A stretch of DNA of 64,000 bases, taken from positions 57,398-121,397 of the forward strand of contig RQTK01000494.1 of NCBI GenBank assembly GCA_003991915.1, written 5' to 3'. Under the pieces are notes generated by a model. It saw only the letters and a program-made list of their open reading frames with translations, was not told the origin of the DNA and did not search any database. The position numbers and the translations under genes are program-made. Shown here piece by piece: positions 44,749 through 59,700 of this stretch (its first letter is position 1; every line of letters begins with the position of its first letter). The stretch comes from Elysia chlorotica. Taxonomy: Eukaryota > Mollusca > Gastropoda > Plakobranchidae.

Positions 44749-47700
44749 GTTGTTGTTGTTGTTGTTGTTTATTAATTTTTCCCTTCATTGTGGTCCAGGC
44801 TATGATTATTTTCTCTGTTCTTAGCTTGATAAGCTTGTTTTCAAAGGCCTTTAAAAACCTTGAAAGTTGTGAGAGCTTTGGTTTTTAAACAATAATTGTC
44901 TTGCGAAATGAAACATGCTATGGAATTACTTAAATTGGATTCCTTAATAATATCAATAAGATTTTAATTATTTTCAGTTACACATCCTCTCTCCATTGCC
45001 ACCCTGCCCAACGACATCTTTACTTTTAATGAAGGATGTCCATTGATATGAAGCTACATAATGATTAAAAAGGTAGCCCATTAGGCAATGAGCTTTTTAT
45101 ATATTAGTGTCAGACATTGGTGCAGAAGATAAGAATAATCTATGTGCCCAGATCTCATCTAGTTCTGCATGTACGATATTAGGTTCTTACAAAAGATTGG
45201 GCAGGCACAAAGAATGGAGTCTTTCCATTTTCCCAAGAAAACTTAGGTTAAGAAAAAATGAGCGTGAACTGATTTAAGGAAAATAAGTTTTAAATATAAT
45301 GCTATTTGTATTAGTATTAAGAACAACAATGGTTTGATCCACACATTCTGTAAACCAACAACGGGCGACCGTAGCAATGTGCAAAAGTTCAGAACAATCA
45401 TAGTTAAATTATTTTCCAGTTGGCAAATCTACATAGAAAAGAGAGAGGAATGTGGCTTATACTGTTTAAAATTTCGTGTTATGCTTCTAAATGAAAGATC
45501 TGGGTGTAGATATACAAGGAAGGAGTAAATTGTCTGAAGGAGTTGACCAACTAACGTCACATGGGTCACATGGTGAAAATAGCCCCAAAGCTACTTAATA
45601 ATAACTTGAGTGCTCAGGTAAATTTTTAGAAATGATTTTCCCATAGAGCATAATTATCTGTTGATGAATTTCACCTATCCTTTTAATTAAACTCCAATGA
45701 ATTATGTTCTGAATGTGGCAGAGTTGACGATGATTTCAAACAGCGAATGAAAATGGACAGCCATTCAGTATTCACCGAAATAGACATATAAAATTTTATT
45801 AAGGCTTCCAAAGGAAGGGTCGAATTTGACCCTAATGCATTACTTTGTGGTCGTCCCTCCAACTACCTCGACCCTTGAAAAACGTGTTAACAGCTTGATA
45901 AAAATAGTGTACTTACCAAAAGTGGACTCCTGAACAAATTTTTCACAAATAAATGGAAAAGATGTTTTACAATTATTGTCATTCCATTTTCCAACACCGC
46001 TAATTTCCACACAATCTTGGAACCTTCCTAAATCGCTTGGTTGGTAAGTGGCCCAATTTAGGAAAGTTGCCTGTTGGTAAAAATAATCAGAGAAAATATT
46101 TTGTATAACATTGTTGTTACTCTGGGTACACAAGAACTGCAGCGGCATCATAGGACGACTAACCGACAATCCATTGTACGTGTGCCCCAGATGCAACGGC
46201 CGGGCTAGGCCAATCGATGGTAGACCATTCACCCAAGTGGATGTCGATGGTGCTATGCTGGACGTGGAGGCCAGCTTCTGCTATCTTGGCGACATGCTGT
46301 GTGCTGGTGGCGGCTGCGAGTTGGCGATCATCACCAGATGCTGCACTGCCTGGGGGAAGTTCAAGAAGCTTCTTCCACTTCTGACTTCCAAGCATGTAAC
46401 CCTCAAGACACGCGGGAAAATTTTCAACACATGTATCCGATCAGCTCTTCTGCATGGCAGTGAAACCTGGGCACCTGCAGCCCCAGACCTACAGCGGCTT
46501 CGACGAAATGACAGGGCCATGATCCGTTGGTTTTGTGGCGTCAAACCAGACGACGAGATCCCAATTGAGTCGCTGCTTGATAGGCTTGGAATACAGGAGG
46601 TGACCGAGGCCGTGCGTACCAGACGCTTAAGATGGTTTGGACATGTGACACGTGCAACTTCGTGCATCAACGACACCTTGAGCTTATCTGTGCCGTGCGT
46701 TAGAGGACGAGGGAGACCCAGAAAGACCTGGTCTGAATGCGTCAGGAGTGACCGGAGGTCTTGGAACCTAGACCGGACTGACCCACATAACAGGACGGAA
46801 TGGAGATTAGGAGTCAAAAATGCTGGCCGCCTGCTGCCTACCCCAGTACCTGGGACACCCGCAGCAGATGACAAATAAACACAGGATAGTGAGTGAGTGA
46901 GTGATAACAGTTTTAGAAAAAAAAATGTGAATGAGGATTTTTTCTTACTGTAACTTTTAACATTCACAATTATTACTCATTTCAAGCTATCTGTCTCACC
47001 TTCTCTTTCTCATCCAACCAATGAAAGGTGCCTTCATTATTCAGATCGTGTAAGCCGATCCAGTAACCAATACTTCCACTTGTGGATGCTTGATCTAAGA
47101 AATAAGCAGAGAATAATCTTTTTTATTGCATCTAGGTCTAAAAGCTGATGCAAGTGTATGAAAATTATAATGTTAAATTCAATGTTTATCACCAGTTGCC
47201 TAAATATACTATAATTATGAAGAAGAAAAAATCAGCACTTTCTGCATTGCAAGCCTGCTAGGATTTTTTATGCTTCCTAGACCTCCAGCCCGCTCACCAG
47301 GTTTGCTATTATAAAATGATCTTCCGATCATATGTGAAATATCTAGGAAGTAATATTCTGCGCATGTCTAGATATAGCTTCATATTTTCTTTCCCTTTAG
47401 TTCAAAAGTTGACATGGTTGTGTTTTTCTTGAATTTTTTTTAGATCTAGATCTAGTGTTTTTCTTAAATCTAGATCTAATCTAGTGTTTTGAAACAACTT
47501 GAATTGAAAGCAATGCTGGGTACAACTGAAGTTAGAAACAAGATAGAAAGCTGGGCTGATACTGAAGAATATGCAATCCTTTCAGAGAGTTTACGTTTCC
47601 AAAAAAAAATCTGCCCATTCAGCAGTTGAAACAGTTCGCAGAGGTTCTGGCAACAGGAAAAGGACTGTACATGTGTGTGCTACCTGCTCTGGGAAGCAAC

Positions 47701-50700
47701 ACCTCTGTAAGGAAAACTGCTTAGGCCTATGGACTTGACATACCATGGGTGTAATGTAGCGAAGGGTGTCAGATTAAATTACAAAAAACAAAACCTGTAG
47801 GCCTACATATTTTCAGTTTACACCAGTTTTGTAATCTTATTATATCTTTCAGATTTTTATAGATATTTGCTTGAAATTTTGAAAGTATATTTATAATTGA
47901 ATTGTGTATGCTGATGCAAAAAGTCATTACCATGGAGTACAAAATAATGCTGTTGACAGACATGTTATGTAAGAGAAAAAAAGTAAAATAATGTAACAAT
48001 TTTTTTTGCCTTACAATACTGTACTTTTTTGGTGGCAGTGAAAGCAAATTCCATTTTACCTTTTTTAGTTTTATTCCTCATTCAATTATCTATATTCTGA
48101 TATGCAATCTGTCTACACTAGTGAAAGATCAATATGAGAGTATTGCTAAAATGTGGGGTTTTAGCTGTGAAAATCAAGTTGGGTAGGTAAAGAGTTAAAA
48201 AAAGACAAACGCACTCCAACTAGGTTTATGTGAGCAATATCATCACTGAGGGCTCAAGTTATGCAAAGTTTTTACCCCAAATGAATGTGTTCATGCCATT
48301 GTCCACAATTTTCACCAAGTCTGCCCCATCAGCCTTGCATGCAGCTCTCGCATCCTCCCAAGTCTCCCTCTGTAGATAGACCTTGATGCATGTTCCAGAG
48401 TGTGGACTGAATGTCCATCCAGATGGACACAAATCTGAAACATATGTTATCACAAACTTAATTTTTAAAGAATGTTCCTCTCCTTTAAAAATAAAAGTGA
48501 CTGGATGGGAGTCTGTGTGTGTGGGGGGGGGGGCGGTAGCCCTGGGGTAGAACATCCGCTTCCGATGCAAAAGGTCCAGTTTCGAGCCCTGCAATTGCAT
48601 TCCCTACTGGTTGAGTCGGTGTCAGTTTAATGTAACCTGCTGAGACAGGAATCAGGGTATCCCTGTCCTGTCTCGTGTGTGGCAGCACATAAAATTGTCA
48701 GACGTCAGTCCACAATATAGCCTATATAGTGCTGATGTTGCACGTTAAATCAACTCACCAACAATCAACAACAGTATAATGTGATCAGACAAATTTTGAG
48801 TAACATCATCTTGTTCCCCTTGCTGTATGAAATCTTCCTTGAGAACCTAATAAATGTAATAAACTAGGAGAGAGCTTTGCTTTTCTATGAAAAAAGATTA
48901 CAAGACATAAGTGTGTCGTTAGCTTTCTCTAAGTATTAGAAAACATAATTGTATTGTTATTTTTCTCGGACTAAATATGACTTCACTTAAGTGACTGACT
49001 AAATACATGTATTACAAAACTTAAGTTTGTTGTTATCTTTCTGTGGCTAAAAACTACTAGATGAAAACGTGTTTTCAGCTTTCTCTGACTAATTACTAAA
49101 CCTGAGTGTGTCGATATACCCTGCTGGCCATTCAAAGTTTATTATATGCTACCCACACAAACAAAGCAATGAGTATCTCTAACTTTCACAATTTACATAA
49201 TTGTGTAATTTATAAAATAGGTGACATCAATTTATTTCAAATTCTCTTAGGTAAGGATAATGAAATTTGAGCATGACTGTTAAGTCAAACCTGAGTTCGA
49301 TGGTTGAGGTATGGTTGTCAACACTGTGGAGTCATCAGCTGTAGTTTCTGAAAGATGAAAAAAATCATTTGTTTGTATCATTGACTATTATTAATTAAAG
49401 TTTAAATTTTAAAATAAATTCGAAAAGTCTAATATTTGCATCTTCAATATTTGGAACCCTGATAGAAATAATTTCTAAAAATAATACAGTTTTAACAAAA
49501 ATAACAAAATAACAAACTATCAATAGCAACAACAATTTTGGCTCTAAAAAAGTGACCAGTTTTCTAAATATCCGAATTTAGAAAAGAAAAAATCTAAAAC
49601 ACTGATTTTGTGGTTTATAATGTCCACACAAATGGTTCAACTGACTGCAAAAAACTAAAACAAGGAAGTTTATTATTGGACACCTTACTGGCCATTTCAA
49701 GACCTGCCCCTTCCGTTAAGTTTGTTAGATAATATTTTTATGAATTATCCCATAAAGATATGAGTAACAGGAATTTTGTAGAATAATTTTACACCCATCA
49801 TAAGTGATATTGAATGTTTCCATATTTTTTTTTCTTCAAGTTGTTGTAATACCCTTTTAAAAAAATTTTAAAAAGACAATTCAGTATAAATATTATTTCT
49901 TTAGCTTTGACTGTGGCTAACCTGAGTCCAACACTGTGGGTGTAGGAGTTCCATCTGATATCACAGACTTTGTAGAGACATCGCCTGCTTTTTTGTTTAT
50001 AAAAAAAAAGAAGAAAAGATTTCTATCAAAAGAGAAAGGTACTTATTTCTAAGTACCACTGTACAAAAGAAGTATTTTTTTTTTCCTCCTGGTAACGAAT
50101 AGAATTGGAGAGAGCGCATGACACATAGAGAAAGCTGACAAAGTGTCAGACAACGAATGGGATGTACCACAGTCGTTAGTCAAGAAATGTCAATGACTAA
50201 ACAAAGTCTGATAAAAATTAATATTTCAGCAAACTGATTTCGTGTTATCAGGAACTGTATATAACTTGATTGTAAAGTGAGAAAATTTTAAGCTCAAACT
50301 TTTCTCTGTCTGGACTTTAAGCAGAGATGCTAGCAAAGATGCTTTCCATGAGATGTAGTTAAGAGTTCTATATCTGCTGTGTACTCCATAAACTTTATGT
50401 CAATTTAAAGTCCATAAAAATATTACAATCAACAACAGTTCTATCCCTGCTGAATACTATGTAAACTTAATGTCAGTTGATGTCCATTAAAGTATTACTA
50501 TTAGCAAGGGTTCTACCCTTGCTGTGTACTCCATAAACTTTAAATCACTTGATTTCCATACACACATTACCATCTAGCAGGACCATAACAGTCATCAAAA
50601 TTGAATCAACTATTTATAACAAATGTTTACTTTAGTGAGAAGCTAAAAATCTTTTATTTTATGTTCATGATAAATTTTTTGCACCACAATGAGCAAATTT

Positions 50701-53700
50701 CCTCTGCCGAATTCTTTCATTTCTAATAAAAAAAAAAAAGCAAAGAGGTTAGTACAATTTATGTGTATATTACAGTCAGGTCTAAATGAGACTTCTTTTA
50801 TTTTACAGCTGCTTTTTGGTCATCCCTCCAACCATCCCGACCCTTAAAGAACACGTTAACAGTTAAAAAAAAAAAAAAAAGAAATAATGCACTTACCAAC
50901 TGTGGACTCTTGAAGACCTTTTTCACAAATAAAAGAAAAAGATAGACTGCAATCATAGTCATTCCATTTTCCCACACCATAATTGGCACTGATTTCCACA
51001 CAATCCTGGCCACTTTCTAAATCGTTTGGTTGGTTAGTGCCCCAATTCAGAAAAGTTGCCTGTTGGTAAAAAAAAAAAAAAAAGGGAAATATTTCGTGGA
51101 GCTGTTTCAGACATAAAATACAAATACTTAAAGTTTTTTTAGTTTAACTTTTAACCTTTAGGATTACTAGTAAATTCAAGCTATCTGTCTCACCTTCTCT
51201 TTCTCATCCAACCAATGAAAGGTGCCTTCATTATTCAGATCGTGTAAGCCGATCCAGTGCTCAATACTTCCACTTGCGGATGCTTGATCTAATAAATAAA
51301 AGATGAACACTCATGTAAAACTCATCACAATGTAAGAGAATAGCTAAAATAGAGTAGGGTTTTAGCTGTGAAAATAAAGTTGGCTAGGGAAAGAGTTAAA
51401 GAAGACAAATGCACTAAAATTAGAGCTCAAGTTATGCAAAGTTTTTACCCCAAATGAATTTGTTCATGCCATTGTCCACAATTTTCACCAAGTCTGCCCC
51501 ATCAGCCTTGCATGCAGCTCTCGCATCCTCCCAAGTCTCCCTCTGAGGATAGACCTTGATGCATGTTCCAGAGTGTGGACTGTATGTCCATCCAGATGGA
51601 CACAAATCTGAAACATATGTTATCACAAACTTAATTTTTAAAGAATGTTCCTCTCCTTTAAAAATAAAAATGTCTTAATTTAGGTGTGTCAATACCTTTC
51701 TATAAGTATTAGCAAACTTAACCCTTAATTTACTAATTGATTTAGCCTACTTCACAATGGTAATTTACTAACGTAAGGGGCATAACTCCAGTTTTTCTAC
51801 ATACTGATGATGCTTCAAAATTTGTTGCCACGCTTTTTCTTGAAAGAAACAAAATTATTTTAAAACTGATTTTAAAAAAAGATTGGATGCACTTTCTAAC
51901 CAAATACAACTTGAAATTTTTATGGTATAAGAAATATTTGAAAAAATAAATAAAAATTCAAAATAGTTGGCAAAAGACCCTTTTTCTTTGCACTACAAGT
52001 GTTTTTGTGAATTAGTGTGAGTCCATTTTTGTTTACATACCATTGGACACATTGAGAAGAAATTATTCACAGCAATTAAAAAATTGAAGCTCCAACAATC
52101 AGGCAAATTCATAGTCTGTTTGGGCGCTTTCAAACTCCTCAGTATCAAAGTCTAGTAGATCTACGTCTCCTTCATCACACATTGCATCTTCTGGATCTAC
52201 TTCAATATCACTTTCTCCATTCTCTCCTTCTTCCTCATCTACCAGATTAGACCTATCTTCACCATCTTCATCTTGAAGATTATTATTTTGAGTAAGCTGA
52301 GCAAGAAACAAAAGGCCATTTCAAGATGATCTAAATCACTAAGGAGGCAGAAAATTTACGAGCAATAAACTGAAAAAGAACGTAGGAAATTCTATAGATT
52401 GAAAGAATCTTGTTTGTTTACGGAAGCACCAGCGTTTTAGATATTTTTTCTGTACTTCAATGTGCATGCCAAGCAAATCTAAACTCAAATGTGTTTAACT
52501 CTTCTGGAAGAGTAAAAAGCTGATTGGTGTTTTTGCAAATATTGGAACTCGGCAACCACATTATATTTTCTAAAGCGGTAAATGGATATCGAAAGTAGAA
52601 CTCTTCACTGATGATATGTAAATCTTCTTTTTCCAGAGGAAAATTATTTGTAGGTGCTTATCCATACACAAAAGGTGTATGTCAAACTCTTTCTTAGCGA
52701 GCAATAGCGGGCAATGGCGGGTGCTTCACTGCTTCTTCACAGCATTTATAATCATGGTTTAAATAACCAGTATGAAAACAGAAAGGGAAAAGAAACCAGA
52801 CTTTAAGGATACTAGATCTTTATACTATCTGATATTTGCAATTTTCTTGAAAGGTTTAACTCACAGAGCCACACAATTTCCCTTAATTATCAGGCTTTTT
52901 TATTTATTTATTAATGACAGTTGAAAAATAGGGGAACAGAAATTAATTTATGTCCAATTCTATCACACTAAAAGAGAGGAAGTTTACCATACTGCAACAT
53001 ACCTAAATTTTCTGGTTCAGCCGTAGTTGTTACGACTGTTTTGATGTCCTTTGTGGAAGCAATTACTGTTGTTTCTTAAAAATGAAAGAAAAAAAATTAT
53101 ATGATTAATTTGTTTCAGGTACAAGTAAATTTAATATTTCAAATTTAAAAAAAATGTTTGCAGCATTACAAATAAATGTAGCAATAAAACAGTTATAAGA
53201 TAAAGTAGACTTAAGAAAACCTTTTACAATTCATCTATCCCCCCTCCCTCCCTAGCATAACAATATTAACAACATACCACAACAGCTGCTGCATCAAGAA
53301 CAAAAGAATAGAGCAAGACATATTTCAAGTGAATACAATGGTATGATAAGTGTTTTATAACAAAATTTAGGACAAATTTAAGCATGCAAAGTTAGGTTTT
53401 AAAATAAGCAAAATTTTACTTAAAACTTAGCATTTAACTGATATAACAGCTAGATATAATTCTTATTATTTATCCAAGAAAGTTGATTTGATATCAAGTA
53501 ATATAGAAAACTATAGAAAAAAATTATTCCTTAACAAAAATAATAAAAATGACCAGAAATACATTCCTTATATACATACATAAAAAATGCACAATCTACT
53601 TACCGGTAGCGGACCTCTGAAGATTTTTCTCACAGATAAATCTTTGTTTTGCGGTACATTCTCTGTCATTCCACTTTCCATCACCGAAGTAATCACTTAT

Positions 53701-56700
53701 ATCTACACAATCCTGGCCAACAACCCCTACATTGTTTGGCTGGCCATAGCCCCAATTTAGATAAGTTGTCTGTCAATAGAATGAGAGGACATATTTTGTA
53801 AACAAGGCTATGAAAATGCAGTGAAGCTTTAAAAAATATGTAATCTTCTTAACACATTGTATTCTCTTCTAAATTTTCGTCACCTTCTCTCTTTCATCCA
53901 GCCAGTGAAATGAGCCTTCATTATTCTGATCATGTAAGCCAATCCAGTGCAACTTATAACTGGCCAAAGATACTTGATCTGAAAAGTGAAAAGACAGTTA
54001 CAGGAAAATTTATTTCCTGCGTTATGTATTATAATTGTTTAAAAGCTTTTGTAAGGGTAAAAAAATATCAAGTAAAATTTATAGTTATCTATAGTAGACT
54101 AAATATAATATATGTTAAACAAAACAAAAGAATGCATATGCTCTAATATTACATTTATCCCAGCAATATTATTACTAAAGCTCATCGCCGTATAGGATCC
54201 CACAGGGGAACCTTGGAGACGTTAAACCCAGAGAGAGGGAGAGAATTCTCTCCCTCCCTCTATAGAGAAGGCTTACTAAAGCTCAAGTTACAGACACTGT
54301 TTACCCCAAATGAATTTGTTCATGTTGTCGTCCACAATTTTCACCAAGTCTGCGCCATTAGCAAGGCAAGTTGCTCTTGCATCCCCCCAAGTTTTCATCT
54401 CTGAAAAGATCTTGATGCATGTTCCAGAGTGTGGGCTGAATATCCATCCAACGGGACATGAGTCTGAAAGATATAACAATCATGACATATACAAAATTCA
54501 ACAATAGCAATTAAGTATGTTTAAAGTAATGATACTGTGGTTGAGTTGCCGACACTGTAAAAGCATATATCGAAATGCTGCCCATTAATCCTCATGTCCA
54601 AGTAAAGCAAAAATATATCTAGGCATCAGGCAGTTTGATCTCGTTAGAGTGTCATTAATGTAGCAGGCAGAACTTGTAATAGTGTGCATTCTTTTTTTTT
54701 AATTTCCTGCTATCTTATACAGGTATCATATTGAATGGAAGAAACATAAAAAAAAAAAATAATTGTATAGTATGGCAGCCTAGTTATAAAACAAAAAAAA
54801 CAAACATAACATACAGTAATAAAAAAAAAATGCCTCTATCGGTGCAGTGTCTTTTTTTTTTTTGTAACATTACTAAAGAAATTTTCCTGGTATTTTACCA
54901 GTAACCGAAGTAGGGAAGAATAACAGGAAAAGTACTATTTTAAAAGCCTCTACATTTCAAACACAAGGACGACTCACTAGTCCTTTGGTAAATCGTTGAC
55001 ATCCATCCATAGGTATCAAAAATCCATCCATAAGAATGGGAATTTCACAAGCGCAACAAATCAAAGACTAACTACTCTATGTATCGAATGCCCCTTAAGT
55101 TCTCCATTGCAGATTCCATATGACATAAAAACTCTAAGGCTAATAACACTCTACGATTATAATGGCTAGGAACCCCAAACTGTGTGAAAATTAACTACAA
55201 AAACAAAACTGAGAAAAAACATTGTGATCTTCACTGCTTCTTCACAGCATTTATAACCATAGTTTAAATGACCAGTATGAAAACATAAAGAGAAAAAAAA
55301 ACACCAGACTTTAAGGAGCTTAGATCTTCACACTGTCTGATATTTGCAATTTTCTTCGAAGGTAAAACTCACAGAGCCACACAATTTCCCTTAATTATAA
55401 GACATTTTTTTTTTTATTTATTTGTTAATGACATTTGAAAAACAGGTGAACAAAAATTATTTTATGTCCAATTCTATCACACTAAAAGAGAGGAAGCTTA
55501 CTATATTGCAACATACCTAAATTTTCTGGTTCAGCTGTAGTTGTTACTTCTGTTTTGATGTCATTTGTGAACGCAATTACTGTTGTTTCTTAAAAATGAA
55601 AGAAAAAAAATTATATGATTAATTTGTTTAATGTACAAATAATTTCAGTATTTAAAATTTTTTTAAATGTTTGCAGCATAATAAATACATGTCGCAATAA
55701 AATAGTTATAAGATAAAGAAGACATAAGAAATACTTTCACAACTCATCCCTCCACCTGCCTCCCTAGCATAACAATATTAACAACATACCATAACAGCTG
55801 CTGCATCAAGAACAAAAAAATAGTGTAAGACATATTTCAATTGAATACAAGGGTATGATTAGTTTGTTAAAGAAAATTTAGGAAAAATTTGAGCATGCAA
55901 AGTTATGTTTTACAAGACACAAAACTTTACTTAAAACCTAGCAGCTAACTGATAGAATAGCTACATATAATTCTTATTCTTTATCCAAGAGATTTGATTT
56001 GAATCAACTAATGCAGGAAACTAAATAAAAAAATTATTACATAATACAAATAATAAAAGTGAACGTTTCTTTTAGATTACAAAACAAATTCAACATGATA
56101 AAGATTTCACTTGGCACATAGTTCATTCTTAAACTTTTTACTCAATCTATCGTAATGTATTACCTAAACATTTTAAGGCGGCTGTGACAGTTGGCTATTC
56201 CCTTAAGAGACAATTATTACACAAAATAAAAATATTAAGCAGAGATCCGTTCTCTCTCTTTCTTTTTTTTAGATTAAGTGTCTTCTAGATTCCTCAGAGG
56301 GGTCCTATACGGTGACAGCACTCGGGAGATAAAAGCCTCTCCACATATTTATATCAATATAAACTGTCTACAAAATATCGCTCATAATGAAATTTGACGA
56401 AAAATAGAAAAATGACCAGAAATACATTTCTTATATACATACATAAAAAATGCACAATCTACTTACCGGTAGTGGACCCCTGAAGATTTTTTTCACAGAT
56501 AAATCTTAGTTTTCTGTCACATCCTCGATCATTCCACTTTCCGTCACCGTGATAACCACTTATATCTACACAATCCTGGTTGCCACTGCCTAAATTGTTT
56601 GGCTGGCCAAAGCCCCAATTTAGATAAGTTGTCTGTTAATAGAATGAGAAGACATATTTTGTAAAGAAGGCTTAAAAAGTACTGTAATGTAAATTTTTTA

Positions 56701-59700
56701 ACCCATTGCAATGTCTTTTTAATTTCAGTTACCTTTTCTTTTTCATCTAGCCAGTGAAACGTGCCGTTACCATTCTGATCATGTAAGCCAATCCAGTGCA
56801 ATTTATCAGTTGCCAAAGATACTTGATCTGAAAAGTGAAAAGGCAGTTAAAAGAAAATTATTTCCTGCGCTATCTATTGTATTGTTCAAAAGCTTTTGTA
56901 AGGGTAATAAAATCATATAAAATTTATATTTATCCCCAGTAGACTAAATATGATAAACAAAATAAAAGGATGCATATGCTCTAATATTACATTATCCCAA
57001 AAATATTATTACTAAAGCTCAAGTTACAGACACTTTTTACCCCAAATGAATTTGTTCATGTTGTCGTCCACAATTTTCACCAAGTCTGCGCCATTAGCAA
57101 TGCAAGTTGCTCTCGCATCCTCCCAAGTTTTCATTTCTGAAAAGGTCTTGATGCATGTTCCAGAGTGTGGGCTGAATATCCATCCAAAGGGACACGAGTC
57201 TGAAAGATATACAATCACGACTTATAAAAAGCCAACAAAATTTTCTTTTTTCTTTAGAAATAAAAGTAACTGGGTAAACTGGGGAGTAAAGGTGTTTAAA
57301 ATTGTAACTAGGAAGAACAAAAGCAATTCAAGTATGTTCAGAATAATGATATAGTGGTTTAGTAGGCCAACCACGTAAAAGCATAATTGAAGGGTTTGAC
57401 AGCAAAATGACTTATTTTCATCAGTGTCAAAAAGAGAAAAACCTGATGTTTTACTGACAGTTCACTTTTAAATTGTTTTTTTTTTGTGTGTTTCAGTTGA
57501 GTGTATATCTGAGTTCAGTACATTAATTTAGTATAATTTTTTTTTTAATGTGCTTTGTTATTTTTGAAAGGTATTATATTTTCGATTAAAGCACAATTTG
57601 TTTTAACAAAATGAGACAAAGCCACAGAACAGCTTAATCCAGGTAAGTTTTAGAAATATCTTAAACCAAAATTCTCACCCATGACATGCCTTGGATCCAC
57701 GCTGAGGCCTTCTCGCGCAGGCATCAATGTTTTGTAAGATTTTAAACTAAATATCAAAACTACGCCAAACCCAATGACATCTAGACTAGACGTCTTGACT
57801 AGCTGAGATCAAACTATACTTAACCAGAGACAGTTTGGGGCTTAGTTCAAGGCGATGCAGCAAAAGGGTACATCTTACATTTCAAGTTAAGTCTTTTTTG
57901 CGGGTCCACATATGGTCTTTCAACATTTTAAAAAAATGTCTTTCTGTGTATTTAAGTGTTGTTTACTTCACCAAGAACTGGACGGGTGGAGTCTTGTACT
58001 AGCACCTACCTGAGGTAACAAGAGCTGCTTGACATAAGGACTTTTCGTCATGCTGACATTCGATAGAAGGCATTTTTCCGATTCCTGAATGCCTACCTAC
58101 TTTGACTTTGTTTTTTGCTAGTATGGGGCTTTCCTTTTAAACTTTTTGCCTTTAGGCGGACAAACAAACTCAAAAGAACCATAAAAAGGCAATAATTTTG
58201 CAAACTTTAAAAAAAATGGCGCTTAACACATTTTGTCATCAAACTCTTCAATTAAATCCAAATGCTAACGATCAAGCCTCATGTCAAAATTAATGTTCCC
58301 AACAAAAGCTAACAAGAGAATGCAAGCAATCAACCAAAAAACAGACAAAAGCGTTAGAAGGTTATAAATGGTTTGTCTATAATATAAAAGACACTAAGAT
58401 GAAAAGAAAAGAAAAATTCAAGATCTCCCCATCTGGGCCTGAATATCATAGACATATGGAGCGAAGAGAAAATGCAAAGTGAAAATAATACCTACACCTA
58501 TGTATACCTAAGTTTATGGCAGTACCAGCATTATGATCAACAAGTTGGCATGGGGATAACAGGTCTAACAATATATTTTTATGAAACTGAGCTAAAGCTG
58601 ACCAACCTTTTTCTGATATTTTTGGTGTAGGAGTTCCGTCCAGTGTCACAGATTTTGTAGAGACAGCGCCAGCTTTTTAAAAATTTTAATTGAAGAAAAA
58701 AAAATTATTTCTATACTTTAGAGAACTTCAACATGAAATATTTTCGTAAAAACTAAACTATTTTATTTGCCTGTAAGAAATATAAAAAAAAATTTTTTTC
58801 TTAAAGGTATACATATACATCTATATGGTCCAAATTATGGCTGAAACCTTGTGCAGACTTATCTGATAATTGAGTAATTCTAGATGACAGAAAGATATGA
58901 GTTTCGAAAGAAAATTACTCTCTGCTTCCTGATATCTACAAACTATAAATGTGAAGCAAACAGGGTGAATCAACCACAAGTTGTAATTTCGACGTTTTGA
59001 GTTATTTATTGTACTAAGAGAAATTAAATGCACTCGAAAATGTTGAAAAATGAAAAAGGTCAATACAGAGCAGTCTTTCTATGTTTAGAAGGCTCTACCT
59101 AAAAACATATATATCAGAGACTTAAGCCAAAAGTCACCCTGATTACATCACAATAAATGGTTCAACTTAAGGATAAAAAGACAAAATGCATCTTCTAAAA
59201 AAAAAATATATATATATTTCTTACCTATGGTATATACTTTAAAATTTAAATATATACTTACCAGTAGTACCAGTAGTAAAGCCCGCAAAATTCTTTTCGC
59301 AGATAAATTTTGATTCTCTGTCACATCGATTGTCATTCCATTTTCCATAACCGTATTTATTGCTAATGTCCACACAATCCTGACCACTGTTAGTTTTAAC
59401 TATATTGTTTGGCTGGTTCGTGCCCCAATTTAGATAAGTTGCCTGTCGATAGAATGAGAGGACATGTTTTGTGGAACCACCTATGAAAAAAATGTAAAGC
59501 TTTAAAAAATCTTAATGTTTTGGTAACTTTTATATCCTGATTTTTAATTTTAGTTACTCTCTTACCTTTTCTTCCTCGTCCAGCCAATGAAATATGCCTT
59601 CATTATTTTTATCATGTAAGCCGATCCAGTGCAATTCAGCACTTGTCAAGGCAATTTTACCTGGAAAGTACAAAAAAATAAAAAGAATAACATAAAATAA

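Larger units (their letters stand above)
48766..50896 (-). other. Inter-CTLD region with two linker exons
   Basis: Mostly A/T-rich intron. It holds linker exons at 49291-49347 and 49922-49984 and a 70-bp tandem repeat at 50368-50575. No other element recognised. Confidence 0.6.

Noticed and set aside
46281-46967. A 228-codon minus-strand frame in the lectin intron
   Set aside because: Antisense to the LINE RT fragment, which explains the sequence fully.
50368-50575. CRISPR-like spaced repeats
   Set aside because: There are three diverged tandem copies with no constant repeat and unique spacer pattern, in an animal intron.
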